Of a stretch of DNA of 52,504 nt, positions 34,170 to 45,668 are shown in pieces (positions within the stretch are counted from its first letter, which is position 1; each line of letters starts with the position of its first letter). Both the position numbers and the translations under genes were made by a program. The stretch spans positions 1 to 52,504 of the forward strand of contig JAFSRR010000087.1 in assembly GCA_017446025.1 (NCBI GenBank), read 5' to 3'. The notes beneath the pieces were generated by a model. That model had not been told where the DNA came from. It worked only from the letters and a program-made list of their open reading frames with translations, and made no database searches. This DNA is from Bacteroidales bacterium. Its GTDB lineage: Bacteria > Bacteroidota > Bacteroidia > Bacteroidales > UBA1402.

Positions 34170-35804
34170 TTAACGGATACGCCCTCTTGCCGCCCGCTCA
34201 CGATTGGAACGACGGGGGGGGGCGGCCCGTCGGGTTTCTTGTGAACCACCCGATGAGTCGGTGTGCCGGAATACATCCTGCGGATGGGTGGGCCGCAACT
34301 CGATGGGCCAGCTGAACGACTGGAGGCGCTTGACATCGGGCGTTACCAACGAAAGGGGATAGAATTTCCCTATCGGCTCAGGCGATACGGTGACCGACTG
34401 CATCTTGCCCTCTTCATCCATGAACATCGACATGTCTCCCTGTTCGAGGCGGACCAGGCCGATCATTTCCTCTTTGTCGTTGTGTGGAATATAGATGGCA
34501 TTGGCACTTCCTGTGATGACGATGTGATATACCTTGTTGTTTCTGAACCAGGCCGTCAGTTCGTCGCCGGCCGACTGGTTGAAATAGGAGGAGTCGGCCT
34601 CTTCCTGGGAGACTATGCTGGCATTGCGTTGTACATAGAGATAGTCGGGCGCCCCGTTCTTGACATACAGTTTCATCAAGGAGCCCCGTACCTGCTGGTT
34701 GTCCGACCAGATGATGGGCGAACCTGTCATGTCGAGCACCGAATCGCGGGTCGAGAAAAAAATCGAATCGCAAAGTGCCTGCAAATCGACCCGGTAACAG
34801 CGCACATGGTGGTAGGCCATGAAGGTGTCGAAGATAGAGTCTTTGCGTGTTTTGAGCGTGTCGGCATGCAGGTAGAGCGTGTCGCGGCCGGAAAATTCCT
34901 TGAGCAACGCCTGTCCGGTGATGAAAGTTTCTTCGTTGTCCTGGACATAGCGGCCGTAGTTGCCCAGGATGTGCACCGACTGTGACGAGTCGGTGAGCAG
35001 CACATGGCCCCAGGCCTGGCCGATGCCGGTGTTCTGGTTGAAGCGTACCGTGTCACCGATCATGTAATTGGGGCTGCTTTCGACATAGGAACGGTCGAGC
35101 AGCAGACTCTCGCCGCTCAGGGTGTTGTACCACCCGCGGAAGGCGTGGACCACCGACTGGTCCGAGGTGATGACCGAATGCGAGACAATGGAGGCCACGC
35201 GGGTGTCGGTATTGTAGTTGAGCGTGTCGGTGGTCAGGACAAACTGGGGGTGGGTCAATACCACATCCTCCTTGAAAAAGGCCATCTTGGTGGCCGGGTT
35301 GTAGCGGCCATAGACCGATGTGAGCACATTGGTCGTATCGACTATCTTGCCGCCCAGAAAGTAGTAGCCGATGTTTTCGACGCGGTCGTAGTCGAGATGG
35401 TCGGTGTAGAGTGTCACCCCCTGGTTGGCCATGACCACTTCCTGACGCATCTGCGCCAGCTTGCGGTTGCCGTCGTAGAAGAGCGTCTTGCCGTCGATGG
35501 TCAGCGTGTCGCCTTGGGTGATATGCACATGACCGAAGGCAAAGAGGGAATTGTCGGCCTGATAGTAATGAGCTGTGTCACAATACATCCAGACGCTGTC
35601 ATGCCGAAACTGTACATTGCCCACGAGCACCTGATAATCGGCGCTCTGGTCTTTGTCGAAGAGCAGGGACTCGGCATGCTCCAGGTAAATCAGTTCCTGT
35701 TTGGCGGGTTTTTGAGCCTGAGCAGAGACGACAAACAGGCATAAAATACAAGTCCATTGAATTTTATGCCTGAGTGTCCGATATGTCTGTCTGCTTTGTC
35801 TCAT
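34170..35804 (-). CDS. OstA/LptA-like periplasmic protein (LPS transport)
   Basis: The 544-residue exported protein has a signal peptide ending in SAQAQ (about residue 31). The chain is made of short repeated beta strands of the OstA_2 type, for example QVLVGNVQFRHDSVWMYCDTA, ADNSLFAFGHVHITQGD and IDGKTLFYDGNRKLA, with many D-T/D-S turns. In Bacteroidota such proteins act as the LptA-like bridge carrying LPS across the periplasm. The C-terminal 30 residues are proline- and arginine-rich and probably disordered. It lies 2 bases downstream of a SurA-like chaperone gene, so folding and LPS export genes are physically joined. Confidence 0.88.
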   Translation of the reverse strand: MRQSRQTYRTLRHKIQWTCILCLFVVSAQAQKPAKQELIYLEHAESLLFDKDQSADYQVLVGNVQFRHDSVWMYCDTAHYYQADNSLFAFGHVHITQGDTLTIDGKTLFYDGNRKLAQMRQEVVMANQGVTLYTDHLDYDRVENIGYYFLGGKIVDTTNVLTSVYGRYNPATKMAFFKEDVVLTHPQFVLTTDTLNYNTDTRVASIVSHSVITSDQSVVHAFRGWYNTLSGESLLLDRSYVESSPNYMIGDTVRFNQNTGIGQAWGHVLLTDSSQSVHILGNYGRYVQDNEETFITGQALLKEFSGRDTLYLHADTLKTRKDSIFDTFMAYHHVRCYRVDLQALCDSIFFSTRDSVLDMTGSPIIWSDNQQVRGSLMKLYVKNGAPDYLYVQRNASIVSQEEADSSYFNQSAGDELTAWFRNNKVYHIVITGSANAIYIPHNDKEEMIGLVRLEQGDMSMFMDEEGKMQSVTVSPEPIGKFYPLSLVTPDVKRLQSFSWPIELRPTHPQDVFRHTDSSGGSQETRRAAPPRRSNRERAARGRIR

Positions 35805-35806
35805 GC

Positions 35807-37156
35807 TTATTTGATCCAGCCAGGGTATTGGAATTCGCAGTTGCGCCAGTCTTCGTTGATGCGGACGTAGATCTCCTGCTGTTTTTTCTTGATCCAGTCT
35901 TCAATGACCTTGTTGCGTTTCTGTTGCAAGACCATTTCCTTGAGTTCGAGGAAATCCTCGGTGACGGAGGCGGGATGGGCCTTGGTCTTGCTCTTCACCC
36001 GGATGATGGCGCAGATCTCCCGGTTGCGGCCGTTGCGGGTGTCGATCATACTGAAGGGCCGGGAAATTTCCCCGACGTTCATGTCATAGACCAACTTGCC
36101 GATCTCCTGGGGCAGCTGCTCCATCTGGAAGTGGGAGGTGCCGGTGTTTTCGTTGATGAGCAGCCCGCCGTTGTTGCGGGTCTCCTTGTCTTCGGAAAAC
36201 ATCTGGGCCGCCGATTTGAAAGAGAGTTTCTCGTTGCGGACCAGATCGGCGATGCTGTCGAGCCGGAGCATGGCCTCGTTGCGCTCCTTGGCCGATACCT
36301 GGGGCTTGAGCAGGATGTGCCGGCAGTTGATGCGGTCGCCCCGCTTTTCGATGAGCTGGATGATGTGGTAGCCGTATTCATCTTCGACGATGCGCGACAC
36401 CTTGGTCGGGTCGTTCAGGCTGAAGGCGACGTTGGCAAACTCGGTGGTGAGCTCGCCGCGTCCCTTGAATCCCAGTTCACCGCCGTCGCGGGCATTGTCG
36501 CGGTCGGCCGAATAGAGGATGGCCAGGGTCGAAAAACGCTCGCCGTTGTTGATGCGCTCGGTAAACTCTCGGAGGCGCGACTTGATATCATCGATTTCTT
36601 CGTCTGAGTATTTGGTCTCCACCGAGATAATCTCCACTTCGACCTGGGCGGGAATGATGGCGATGCTGTCGGGCGGCAGTTTCTTGTAGTAGGCACGCAC
36701 TTCGGCCGGCGTGACGGTGACACCCGACAAGAGTTTCTCCCTCATCCTGCGGATGGTTTCCTCCTCGCGGGCTAGGTTGCGCTGTTCTTCGCGAATCTTG
36801 CTCAGGCTCTTGCCGAAGTATTCTTCCAACTTTTCCCGGCTGCCCAGCTGGGCAATCATATAGTTGATCTGACGATCGACGGCCGAGATGATATCGTTGT
36901 CGGTGACAATGATACTGTCCAGTTCGGCCTGATGCAGGAAGAGTTTCTGGATGGCCAGTTGTTCAGGGATGACGCAGTTGGGGTCGCCGTTGAATTTCTG
37001 GCCCTGGTAGAGCGCCTGCAGCCGGTGTGCTTCCACTTCCGATTTGAGGATGGCTTCATCGCCCACCACCCAGACCACTTCATCGATGATGTTGTTCTGG
37101 GCCGACAGGACAAGGCAGCCGAGCAGCCATACAAGGCAAAGCGTTTTTTTGTACAT
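35807..37156 (-). CDS. SurA-like periplasmic peptidylprolyl isomerase
   Basis: The 449-residue exported protein has a signal peptide (MYKKTLCLVWLLGCLVLSAQ), a SurA_N chaperone region (about 22-165), and two parvulin-like domains: about 170-275 (VEVEIISVETKYSDEE ... GGELGFKGRGEL ... EYGYHIIQLIEKRG) and about 278-390 (NCRHILLKPQ ... NNGGLLINENTG). It should assist folding of outer-membrane proteins. It is the third of three consecutive folding-factor genes, 4 bases after the previous one and 2 before the OstA-like gene. A gene symbol is not given because it is shorter and divergent from E. coli SurA. Confidence 0.9.
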   Translation of the reverse strand: MYKKTLCLVWLLGCLVLSAQNNIIDEVVWVVGDEAILKSEVEAHRLQALYQGQKFNGDPNCVIPEQLAIQKLFLHQAELDSIIVTDNDIISAVDRQINYMIAQLGSREKLEEYFGKSLSKIREEQRNLAREEETIRRMREKLLSGVTVTPAEVRAYYKKLPPDSIAIIPAQVEVEIISVETKYSDEEIDDIKSRLREFTERINNGERFSTLAILYSADRDNARDGGELGFKGRGELTTEFANVAFSLNDPTKVSRIVEDEYGYHIIQLIEKRGDRINCRHILLKPQVSAKERNEAMLRLDSIADLVRNEKLSFKSAAQMFSEDKETRNNGGLLINENTGTSHFQMEQLPQEIGKLVYDMNVGEISRPFSMIDTRNGRNREICAIIRVKSKTKAHPASVTEDFLELKEMVLQQKRNKVIEDWIKKKQQEIYVRINEDWRNCEFQYPGWIK

Positions 37157-37160
37157 GGTT

Positions 37161-38027
37161 CTATTCTGTCTGTGGAATGTCGTAATAAATGATCTGTCCT
37201 TTTTCCTGTGCCTCCCTTACCATATCCTCTTCCAGCTGGTGCAGGAACTCGGTCTTGCTGCTGTTGATGAGGATGTTCCGGATACGCTTGCTCACAAACT
37301 CGATGGGTTCGGGGCTGCCGGCCAGCAGATATTGGTCTATGTAAAACAGATAGGCATAGTTGTCATCGGTCACCTCCAATTGCGACTGCGCCTTCAGGAA
37401 CTTGGCCTGGTCCTTGACCTCGTAGGGAATCTGGTCGATGACATCGTCCAGGGTGACCCATTCCTCGCGGAAATTCTCGTAGGCCTGTGCCCGTTGCATG
37501 CAATAGGTCTCGATGTGTTCCATGGCCTGGGCATCGCGTTTGCGCCCCCATTTTTTGAGCTGGTCCAACTGGGCCGCATTGCGCGGTACCTTGATGAATA
37601 TCCCTTTGACCAGGTTCTGGGACGAGAGGAAGCGCTGGGCGTTCTGCTCGTAGTAACGGGCGATATCCTCGTCCGTCACCGTCTGCTCCATTTTCTTGGT
37701 CAGAGCCTGCTGTTGGTACTCGTAAATAATGAGCGAGTGACGGTAGGCTTCGACCATGGTGCGGATTTCCTCCGATTCCTTCAGATTGCGGCTGGCTTCC
37801 TCATAGACGATGGTCTCCTTGATCCAGTTGTTGATGTAGCGCTCTGCCATTTTCATACTGTCGGCCGGGCTGGTGCCTTGGGGAATGGTCGAGGTGATTT
37901 CATCGAGATAAAGGATCTTGCCTTCGGTCTCGACGACCGGTTGACGACCCTGGTTGGGATCAGGGCCGAAGCAGTCTTTCAACCACAGGGGAAGGGCCAG
38001 GAGCAATATGCACAAAAACTGTTTCAT
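37161..38027 (-). CDS. Exported SurA/PpiC-related folding factor without an evident parvulin domain
   Basis: The 288-residue protein has a short hydrophobic N-terminus (MKQFLCILLLALPLWLKDC) and a helical body (RYINNWIKETIVYEEASRNL, TVTDEDIARYYEQNAQRFL) resembling the SurA_N/PrsA-type chaperone part. No glycine-rich parvulin core such as GG-x-L-G is seen. The cysteine at 19 is preceded by Lys-Asp, not the Ala/Gly-rich lipobox of other lipoproteins here, so lipid anchoring is doubtful. It overlaps the upstream PpiC gene by four bases. A chaperone partner of its neighbours is likely. Confidence 0.75.
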   Translation of the reverse strand: MKQFLCILLLALPLWLKDCFGPDPNQGRQPVVETEGKILYLDEITSTIPQGTSPADSMKMAERYINNWIKETIVYEEASRNLKESEEIRTMVEAYRHSLIIYEYQQQALTKKMEQTVTDEDIARYYEQNAQRFLSSQNLVKGIFIKVPRNAAQLDQLKKWGRKRDAQAMEHIETYCMQRAQAYENFREEWVTLDDVIDQIPYEVKDQAKFLKAQSQLEVTDDNYAYLFYIDQYLLAGSPEPIEFVSKRIRNILINSSKTEFLHQLEEDMVREAQEKGQIIYYDIPQTE

Positions 38028-39940
38028 GGTCTGAGTTTGTTGAGCGCTTCCTGGTTGAGCACCACGGGATATTTCTTCCTCAGGCTTTCAATCCACTGCT
38101 TTTCCAATTCGTTCTGATAGTCGGTCATCACCTGGCCTTTGACATCGGCTGCCTCCTGCGGAGCCTTGAGGGTCTGGCCGCTCTTGAGGATCACAGGATA
38201 CTTGGCTTCGGGGGTCCAGTCGCCGGTGTTGAACACCACCTTGTCGATGGTGGCGTTGTCGCCCTGGGCAAACAGGCCTTGGACGATTTTCACACGGACT
38301 TCGTCCCGGTTGTAGAGCCGGTTGAGGACTACGCCGATAGAATCGACCGGCAGTTTTTTGATGCTCTTTTTGACCTGAGCGGCCAGGGGAGCATCGGCAC
38401 AACAGATGACAGCGCCCTTGAAGTGAGGCGCTTCCCAAGTGTAGTCTTTACGGTGCGCCTTGAAATAGGCGGCCTGCCCTGCTTCGTCCTTGGAACCTTT
38501 CTCCCAGACATCGCGGTTGCTGATTTCAAAGAGCAGGATGCCGTCGTGATACTCCTGCATCAGGTGACCGAACTGGGGATATTTTTCTTCCAGGCGGCTG
38601 TCTTCATAGGCCAGCATACGCTGATCGACCAGGTCTGCCCAGGCCCCCCACAAGTCGTTCCAACCTTGGGGATGCGCTGACAACCAGGCCATAAAATCGC
38701 CGGTCCTCAGACGGAAACCGTTGCAAGCGGCCAGGACGGTCTGACTGGAAATGTCACCCGTCAGGGCATCTGCGGCCTGGGATTGGCTCGAGGCTTTTTC
38801 GATGAAAGCTTCCAAGGCCGGCTGGTTGACGCTGAAATGATATTCTTGCTGCAGTTTGCGGCTGAGGCTCTTCTTGGGTTCCTGGGCGCGCTCGTCACGA
38901 CTGATGGCGGCTTTCAGCTCTTTTTCGATCTCCACTTCCGAAGGATGCGGCAAGACGGCATAGCGCTTGACGATGTGCCAACCGTAGGAAGTCTGGAAAG
39001 GCTGGGAATAACGGCCGTCTGTCAGGGCAAAGACATTTTTCTCGTAGTCGTAGGGCAGTGAACCGGCCCGCAGGGGTTCGTAGCGGCCGTCGCGTTCGCG
39101 GACATAGTTGTCGTCGTTGCGGGGACTGCCGGCGATCTCCTCAAAGGTCTTGCTGCCCGACAGCAATTCCCCGTAGATGGCCATGATCTCGTTTTGGGCG
39201 GCCCGGCGCTGCTCATCGGTGGCATCCTGGCCCAGCATCTTGAGGATATGCCCTGAGCTGTACTGTCCGGGCACGTCGAATCTGTCGTAGAGTTTGATCA
39301 GATGATAGCCGAAGCGGGTACGGAGGGGCTGGCTCACCTGGCCTTTGTCGAGGGCCATGGCCACCCGGGCAAAGGGAATGATGTAGCGCGATGCCACCGT
39401 GGTGCCCAGATAACCGCCGTTCTGGGCGGTGCTTTCATCCGACTCTTCGCGGGCGATGCGGGCGAAGTCGCCTCCCTTGGCCAGGATGCGTCGCCTCAGG
39501 TCCAGGGCTTTTTGGTAGGCCTTGAGCGTGTCTGCGGGTTGTGCATCCGAGGGAACGGAGACAAGGATATGCCCCAGATCGACATAGGTACGGGTCAATT
39601 GGTAGGCTTCGTCCATCAAGGCTTGCTCGGTCTGGGCGTCTGTCAGGTAAGGAGGCGTCAGCTGATTGCGATATCCTTTCAGCTCGTTGATGAACGAAGC
39701 CGTGGTGTCCATACCTGCGGCTTCGGCCTCGGCTACCTTCAGTTTGAAGACTACGAACATATCGACGTAATCGTCGAATGTGAGGTTGTCCTCGACGCTT
39801 CCGGCTGCGTTTTTCTTCCAGATATATTCAAATTCCCCCTGGCTGACGGGCTTCCCATTGATGGTCATGACAACCGGTTCCTGAGCCGACAGGGCGGCCG
39901 AGAAACATGCCAGAAGTATAAGACTCAGAATTTTTCTCAT
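38024..39940 (-). CDS. PpiC-type periplasmic peptidylprolyl isomerase
   Basis: The 638-residue exported protein has a signal peptide (MRKILSLILLACFSAALSAQ). Two parvulin domains sit at about 120-225 (LGHILVSVPSDAQPADTLK ... NGGYLGTTVASRY ... RFGYHLIKLYDR) and about 230-345 (SSGHILKML ... SYGWHIVKRYAVLPHP). A long C-terminal region follows, ending in NQEALNKLRP. The ATG at 39940 is preferred over the TTG at 39946, which overlaps the guaB stop. It probably handles outer-membrane proteins during biogenesis. It starts 2 bases after guaB, so it shares that transcript. Confidence 0.9.
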   Translation of the reverse strand: MRKILSLILLACFSAALSAQEPVVMTINGKPVSQGEFEYIWKKNAAGSVEDNLTFDDYVDMFVVFKLKVAEAEAAGMDTTASFINELKGYRNQLTPPYLTDAQTEQALMDEAYQLTRTYVDLGHILVSVPSDAQPADTLKAYQKALDLRRRILAKGGDFARIAREESDESTAQNGGYLGTTVASRYIIPFARVAMALDKGQVSQPLRTRFGYHLIKLYDRFDVPGQYSSGHILKMLGQDATDEQRRAAQNEIMAIYGELLSGSKTFEEIAGSPRNDDNYVRERDGRYEPLRAGSLPYDYEKNVFALTDGRYSQPFQTSYGWHIVKRYAVLPHPSEVEIEKELKAAISRDERAQEPKKSLSRKLQQEYHFSVNQPALEAFIEKASSQSQAADALTGDISSQTVLAACNGFRLRTGDFMAWLSAHPQGWNDLWGAWADLVDQRMLAYEDSRLEEKYPQFGHLMQEYHDGILLFEISNRDVWEKGSKDEAGQAAYFKAHRKDYTWEAPHFKGAVICCADAPLAAQVKKSIKKLPVDSIGVVLNRLYNRDEVRVKIVQGLFAQGDNATIDKVVFNTGDWTPEAKYPVILKSGQTLKAPQEAADVKGQVMTDYQNELEKQWIESLRKKYPVVLNQEALNKLRP

Positions 39941-39942
39941 GA

Positions 39943-41430
<1,488 letters not shown>

Positions 41431-41461
41431 TTAGTATTGTAATAACGATTGAAACACGCGA

Positions 41462-43639
41462 TTAGTTTCCATATTCCGAAATAAATTTGATGCGCACCAG
41501 TCGGACTTCCTCTTCCGAGCAGTCGCCCACCACCTCCATGGCTTCGTCGATGCTGTCGCTCGACGACTCGCGGAAATAGTCGAGCAGGTCGGCGATGCGG
41601 TCTTCGTCGATGACTTCCTCCACGAAGTAGGAAATGTTGATCTTGGTGCCGGAATAGACGATGGCTTCGATTTCATCGAGCAATTCCCCAAAGCTCAATC
41701 CCTTGGACTGGGCCAGGTCTTCCAGGTCGACTTTGCGGTCGATGGCCTGGATGATGGAGACCTTCATCTTCGACTTGTTGGCCACGGTGCGGACACGCAG
41801 GTCCTCGGGCCGTTCGATCTCGTTTTCCTCGACATGGCGCTTGATGAGGGCCAGAAACTCTTTGCCGTAGCGTTTGGCTTTGCCTGAACCCACCCCGGGA
41901 ATGTTCTGCAACTCTTCCATGGTGATGGGATAGGTGGTGGCCATGGCTTCGAGCGAAGGATCTTGGAAGATGACGTAGGGCGGCAGGTTCAGCTGCTTGG
42001 AAATCTGTTTGCGCAGGTTTTTCAGCATGGAGAACATGACCGGATCGACCGCACTGGTGATGCTGCCCTGGATCTGGATATCTTCGTCCAGGTCTTCGGG
42101 ATCGCCCTGGACGGTAATCTTGAATTCTTCCGGTTTTTTGAGGAAGGCCTTGCCTTTTGCGGTGACTTTCAGGATACCGTAGTTTTCTATTTCCTTGTCG
42201 AGATAGCCGTCGATAAGGGCCTTGCGGATGACCGTGCCCAGCATCTTCTCGCCTTCTTCGGCGCAGGAGCCGAAGGTCTCCAGCTCGTCGTGCTGGTAGG
42301 AAACGATGTCGGCGGTGTTGTTGCCCACCAGGATATCGACGATGTGGTCGGTCTTGAATTTTTCCTTGACGGCGAGGATGGTGTCCAGGATGGTGGACAG
42401 CAGCTCTGAAGCGTCAATCTGTTTCTTGGGGTTGAGGCAGTTGTCGCAGTTGCCGCAGTTGTCTTCCTGATAGGCTTCTCCGAAGTAGTGGAGCAGCAGT
42501 TTGCGGCGGCAGTCGGCCGATTCGGCATAGGCGGCCGTCTCGAGCAGCAACTCCTTGCCGATTTCCTGTTCGGCCACCGGTTTGCCCTGCATGAACTTTT
42601 CGAGCTTCTGAAGGTCTTTGTTCGAGTAGAAGGCCAGGCAGATGCCTTCACCGTCGTCGCGTCCGGCGCGTCCTGTCTCCTGATAGTAGCCTTCCAGGCT
42701 TTTGGGAATGTCGTAGTGGATGACATAGCGCACATCCGATTTGTCGATGCCCATGCCGAAGGCAATGGTGGCCACGATGACATCGACCTGCTCCATGAGG
42801 AAGGCGTCCTGGTTCTGGCTGCGGGTGACGGGATCCATGCCGGCATGGTAGGGCAGGGCCTTGATGCCGTTCACGCAGAGCATCTCGGCCATTTTCTCCA
42901 CTTTTTTGCGGCTCAGGCAGTAGATGATGCCCGACTTGCCTTCGTGGTTGCGGATAAACTTGATGATTTCCTTGTCGACATCGTTCGTCTTGGGGCGTAC
43001 CTCATAGTAGAGGTTGGGCCGGTTGAACGATGATTTGAAGACCGTAGCGTCTATCATGCCAAGGTTTTTCTGGATGTCGTGCTGGACCTTGGGCGTGGCG
43101 GTGGCCGTCAGCGCGATGATGGGCATGCGGCCGATTTCGTTGATGAGCGGACGGATCTTGCGGTATTCCGGCCGGAAATCGTGTCCCCATTCCGAGATAC
43201 AGTGGGCTTCGTCCACAGCAAAGAGCGAGATCTTTATGTTGCGCAGGAACTCGATGTTCTCGACTTTGGTGAGCGATTCGGGGGCCACATAGAGCAATTT
43301 GGTCTTGCCTTCGAGGATATCGGCACGGACCTGGTCGATGGCCGCTTTGTTCAGCGATGAATTGATGAAATGGGCCACGCCGTCTTCTTCACTGAAACTG
43401 CGCATGGCGTCCACCTGGTTCTTCATCAATGCGATCAGGGGGGAAATCACGATGGCCGTCCCTTCCATCAGCAGCGCAGGCAACTGGTAGCAGAGCGACT
43501 TCCCTCCCCCGGTGGGCATCAGGACAAAGGTGTCTTTTCCGCTCATAATGTTGCGGATAATGGCTTCCTGATTTCCCTTGAAGGTGTCGAATCCGAAACA
43601 GGATTTCAATTTTTCAACCAATTCGTTTGAATTAGACAT
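41462..43639 (-). CDS. recQ: ATP-dependent DNA helicase RecQ
   Basis: The 725-residue SF2 helicase starts at MSNSNELVEKLKSCFGF; a longer open frame upstream to 43708 would run through the promoter and is rejected. Motif I is PTGGGKSLCYQLPA, motif II DEAHC, motif VI QETGRAGRD. The zinc-binding RQC cysteines appear in NCGNCDNCLNP, and an HRDC domain follows (about 520-600: ISKQLNLPPYVIFQDPSLEAM). A C-terminal extension of about 110 acidic residues follows. It unwinds DNA 3' to 5' in recombination repair. Its own promoter lies directly after the clpX terminator. Confidence 0.96.
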   Translation of the reverse strand: MSNSNELVEKLKSCFGFDTFKGNQEAIIRNIMSGKDTFVLMPTGGGKSLCYQLPALLMEGTAIVISPLIALMKNQVDAMRSFSEEDGVAHFINSSLNKAAIDQVRADILEGKTKLLYVAPESLTKVENIEFLRNIKISLFAVDEAHCISEWGHDFRPEYRKIRPLINEIGRMPIIALTATATPKVQHDIQKNLGMIDATVFKSSFNRPNLYYEVRPKTNDVDKEIIKFIRNHEGKSGIIYCLSRKKVEKMAEMLCVNGIKALPYHAGMDPVTRSQNQDAFLMEQVDVIVATIAFGMGIDKSDVRYVIHYDIPKSLEGYYQETGRAGRDDGEGICLAFYSNKDLQKLEKFMQGKPVAEQEIGKELLLETAAYAESADCRRKLLLHYFGEAYQEDNCGNCDNCLNPKKQIDASELLSTILDTILAVKEKFKTDHIVDILVGNNTADIVSYQHDELETFGSCAEEGEKMLGTVIRKALIDGYLDKEIENYGILKVTAKGKAFLKKPEEFKITVQGDPEDLDEDIQIQGSITSAVDPVMFSMLKNLRKQISKQLNLPPYVIFQDPSLEAMATTYPITMEELQNIPGVGSGKAKRYGKEFLALIKRHVEENEIERPEDLRVRTVANKSKMKVSIIQAIDRKVDLEDLAQSKGLSFGELLDEIEAIVYSGTKINISYFVEEVIDEDRIADLLDYFRESSSDSIDEAMEVVGDCSEEEVRLVRIKFISEYGN

Positions 43640-43664
43640 AGTTGCGGTTTTTACAGAGGAAAAA

Positions 43665-43696
43665 CAAATATAGGGAGAAAAACCAGAGATTCGCAA
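43665..43696 (-). promoter_or_regulatory. recQ promoter (Bacteroidota type)
   Basis: On the minus strand, TTG (43696-43694), a 21-base spacer and TATATTTG (43672-43665) fit the TTG/TAnnTTTG consensus. The box lies 25 bases before the recQ ATG and begins 12 bases past the clpX terminator stem and T-run. Confidence 0.75.
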
Positions 43697-43708
43697 GCTT
43701 TTGGGCAT

Positions 43709-43738
43709 AAAAAAAGGGGATTGATTGAAATCCCCTTT
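43709..43738 (-). terminator. Intrinsic terminator of tig-clpP-clpX
   Basis: On the minus strand AAAGGGGATT pairs perfectly with AATCCCCTTT across a six-base loop, and the stem runs into seven T. It lies 3 bases past the clpX stop and would cleanly separate clpX from recQ. Confidence 0.92.
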
Positions 43739-43741
43739 GTT

Positions 43742-44983
43742 TTAAACATTTTTTAAGCGTAGCTGGTTCGCTGTCTCTATCTTTGACTTCGCATAATCGA
43801 GGGTGATGCGAAGCGTTTTTCGCTTGCCCGATGGTATTTCGTACATCTTGTCCATCATGATGGTCTCGGTGATGGCACGCAGTCCCCGGGCCCCCAGTTT
43901 GAACTCGATGGCTTTGTCGATGATGTAGTCGAGGACGGCCTTGTCGAACGAGAGTTTCACGCCGTCCATCTCGAAAAGCTTGACGTATTGCTTGATGATG
44001 GCGTTCTTGGGCTGGGTCAGGATGGCTGCCAGGGCGTCGCGGTCGAGCGGCTCCAGGTAGGTGAGTATGGGCAGGCGGCCGATGATTTCAGGAATCAGGC
44101 CGAAAGCTTTCAAATCCTGGGGCGCGATGTACTGCAGCAGGTTGTCCCGGTCGATATGGGCGGTCTCCTTGCTGGCGCCGAAGCCCACGGTCATGGTGTT
44201 CATGCGGGCGGCTATCTTCTTTTCGATGCCGTCGAAGGCACCGCCGCAGATGAACAGGATGTTCTGGGTGTTGACGGCAATCATCTTCTGTTCGGGATGC
44301 TTGCGGCCCCCCTGCGGCGGGACGTTCACGATCGAGCCCTCCAGCAGTTTGAGCAAGCCTTGCTGCACCCCCTCGCCGCTCACGTCGCGCGTGATGGAAG
44401 GATTGTCTCCCTTGCGGGCGATTTTGTCGATTTCATCGATAAAAACGATGCCTTTTTCAGCCGCATCCACATCGTAGTCGGCCACCTGAAGCAGACGGGT
44501 CAGCAGGCTTTCCACGTCTTCGCCCACATAGCCGGCTTCGGTCAGCACGGTGGCGTCGACAATGGTGAACGGCACCTTGAGCATCTTGGCGATGGTCTTG
44601 GCCATCAGCGTCTTGCCCGTTCCGGTGGCACCCACCATGATGATGTTCGACTTCTCGATTTCGACCTCGTCTCCCTTATCGACCTGCAAGAGCCGTTTGT
44701 AGTGGTTATAGACCGATACGGACAGGAATTTCTTGGCTTCGTCCTGCCCGATGACGTAGAGGTCGAGAAATTCCTTGATCTCCTTGGGCGTGGGCAGGTG
44801 GTCGCGGTCCAACTGGTATTTGGGGTTCTTCTTCTGGTTTTCCTTCAGATATTCCCGGGCCATCTCCGCTGCCTGGGCGGCACACTCCGAGCAGATGTGT
44901 CCGCTCATTCCTGAAATGAGCAGATCCACTTCCTTGCGGCTGCGCCCGCAGAAACTGCAGCGATCTTCCTGTCCCTTGGCCAT
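43742..44983 (-). CDS. clpX: ATP-dependent Clp protease ATPase subunit ClpX
   Basis: The 413-residue AAA+ unfoldase has an N-terminal zinc finger C9-x2-C12 ... C31-x2-C34, Walker [13 protein letters not shown], Walker [11 protein letters not shown], sensor region and C-terminal small domain ([21 protein letters not shown]). It unfolds tagged substrates and feeds them to ClpP. It follows clpP by one base and ends at the strong terminator. Confidence 0.98.
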   Translation of the reverse strand: MAKGQEDRCSFCGRSRKEVDLLISGMSGHICSECAAQAAEMAREYLKENQKKNPKYQLDRDHLPTPKEIKEFLDLYVIGQDEAKKFLSVSVYNHYKRLLQVDKGDEVEIEKSNIIMVGATGTGKTLMAKTIAKMLKVPFTIVDATVLTEAGYVGEDVESLLTRLLQVADYDVDAAEKGIVFIDEIDKIARKGDNPSITRDVSGEGVQQGLLKLLEGSIVNVPPQGGRKHPEQKMIAVNTQNILFICGGAFDGIEKKIAARMNTMTVGFGASKETAHIDRDNLLQYIAPQDLKAFGLIPEIIGRLPILTYLEPLDRDALAAILTQPKNAIIKQYVKLFEMDGVKLSFDKAVLDYIIDKAIEFKLGARGLRAITETIMMDKMYEIPSGKRKTLRITLDYAKSKIETANQLRLKNV

Positions 44984-44984
44984 A

Positions 44985-45653
44985 TTATCTGTTTTTCAGC
45001 ATCACATCGTCGATCATGCCATACTCCTTGGCTTCGTACGACGACATCCAGTAGTCGCGGTCGGAGTCTTTCTCGATCTGCTCGAAAGGCTGTCCCGAGT
45101 GGTCGGCGATGATCTGGTAGAGCTCTTTCTTGAGTTTCTGGATTTCACGCACGGTGATTTCCATGTCGGAAGCCTGTCCCTGCATGCCGCCCATGGGCTG
45201 GTGGATCATGACGCGGGAGTGCTTCAAGGCATAGCGTTTGCCTTTCTCTCCGGCCACGAGCAGCACGGCGGCCATCGAAGCGGCCATGCCTGTGCAGATG
45301 GTCGAAACCTGGCTCGAGACGAACTGCATGGTGTCGTAAATGCCCAGGCCGGCATAGACGCTTCCACCGGGGGAATTCAGGTAGAGCGAGATGTCCTTGC
45401 CGGGATCGGCCGAGTCCAGGTAGAGCAACTGGGCTTGCACCACATTGGCCGTATAGTCGTCAATCTGGGTGCCCAGGAAGATGATGCGGTCCATCATCAG
45501 GCGTGAGAACACGTCCATCTGGGCCACGTTGAGCGGCCGCTCCTCGATGATGGTCGGGCTGATATAGTTGTCGGCTACCCGGGCGTAGTCGTCCAGGGCC
45601 TGGCCGTTCATGCCGAGATGGTTGACGGCAAATTTTCTGAAATCGTTGTTCAT
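44985..45653 (-). CDS. clpP: ATP-dependent Clp protease proteolytic subunit
   Basis: The 222-residue self-compartmentalising serine protease has the catalytic triad S126 ([12 protein letters not shown]), H151 ([10 protein letters not shown]) and D200 (SDRDYWMS). It forms the degradation chamber for ClpX. It starts 15 bases after tig and shares that promoter; the N-terminal 30 residues are the usual Bacteroidota leader. Confidence 0.98.
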   Translation of the reverse strand: MNNDFRKFAVNHLGMNGQALDDYARVADNYISPTIIEERPLNVAQMDVFSRLMMDRIIFLGTQIDDYTANVVQAQLLYLDSADPGKDISLYLNSPGGSVYAGLGIYDTMQFVSSQVSTICTGMAASMAAVLLVAGEKGKRYALKHSRVMIHQPMGGMQGQASDMEITVREIQKLKKELYQIIADHSGQPFEQIEKDSDRDYWMSSYEAKEYGMIDDVMLKNR

Positions 45654-45668
45654 GGTCGTCGGGTTGGA

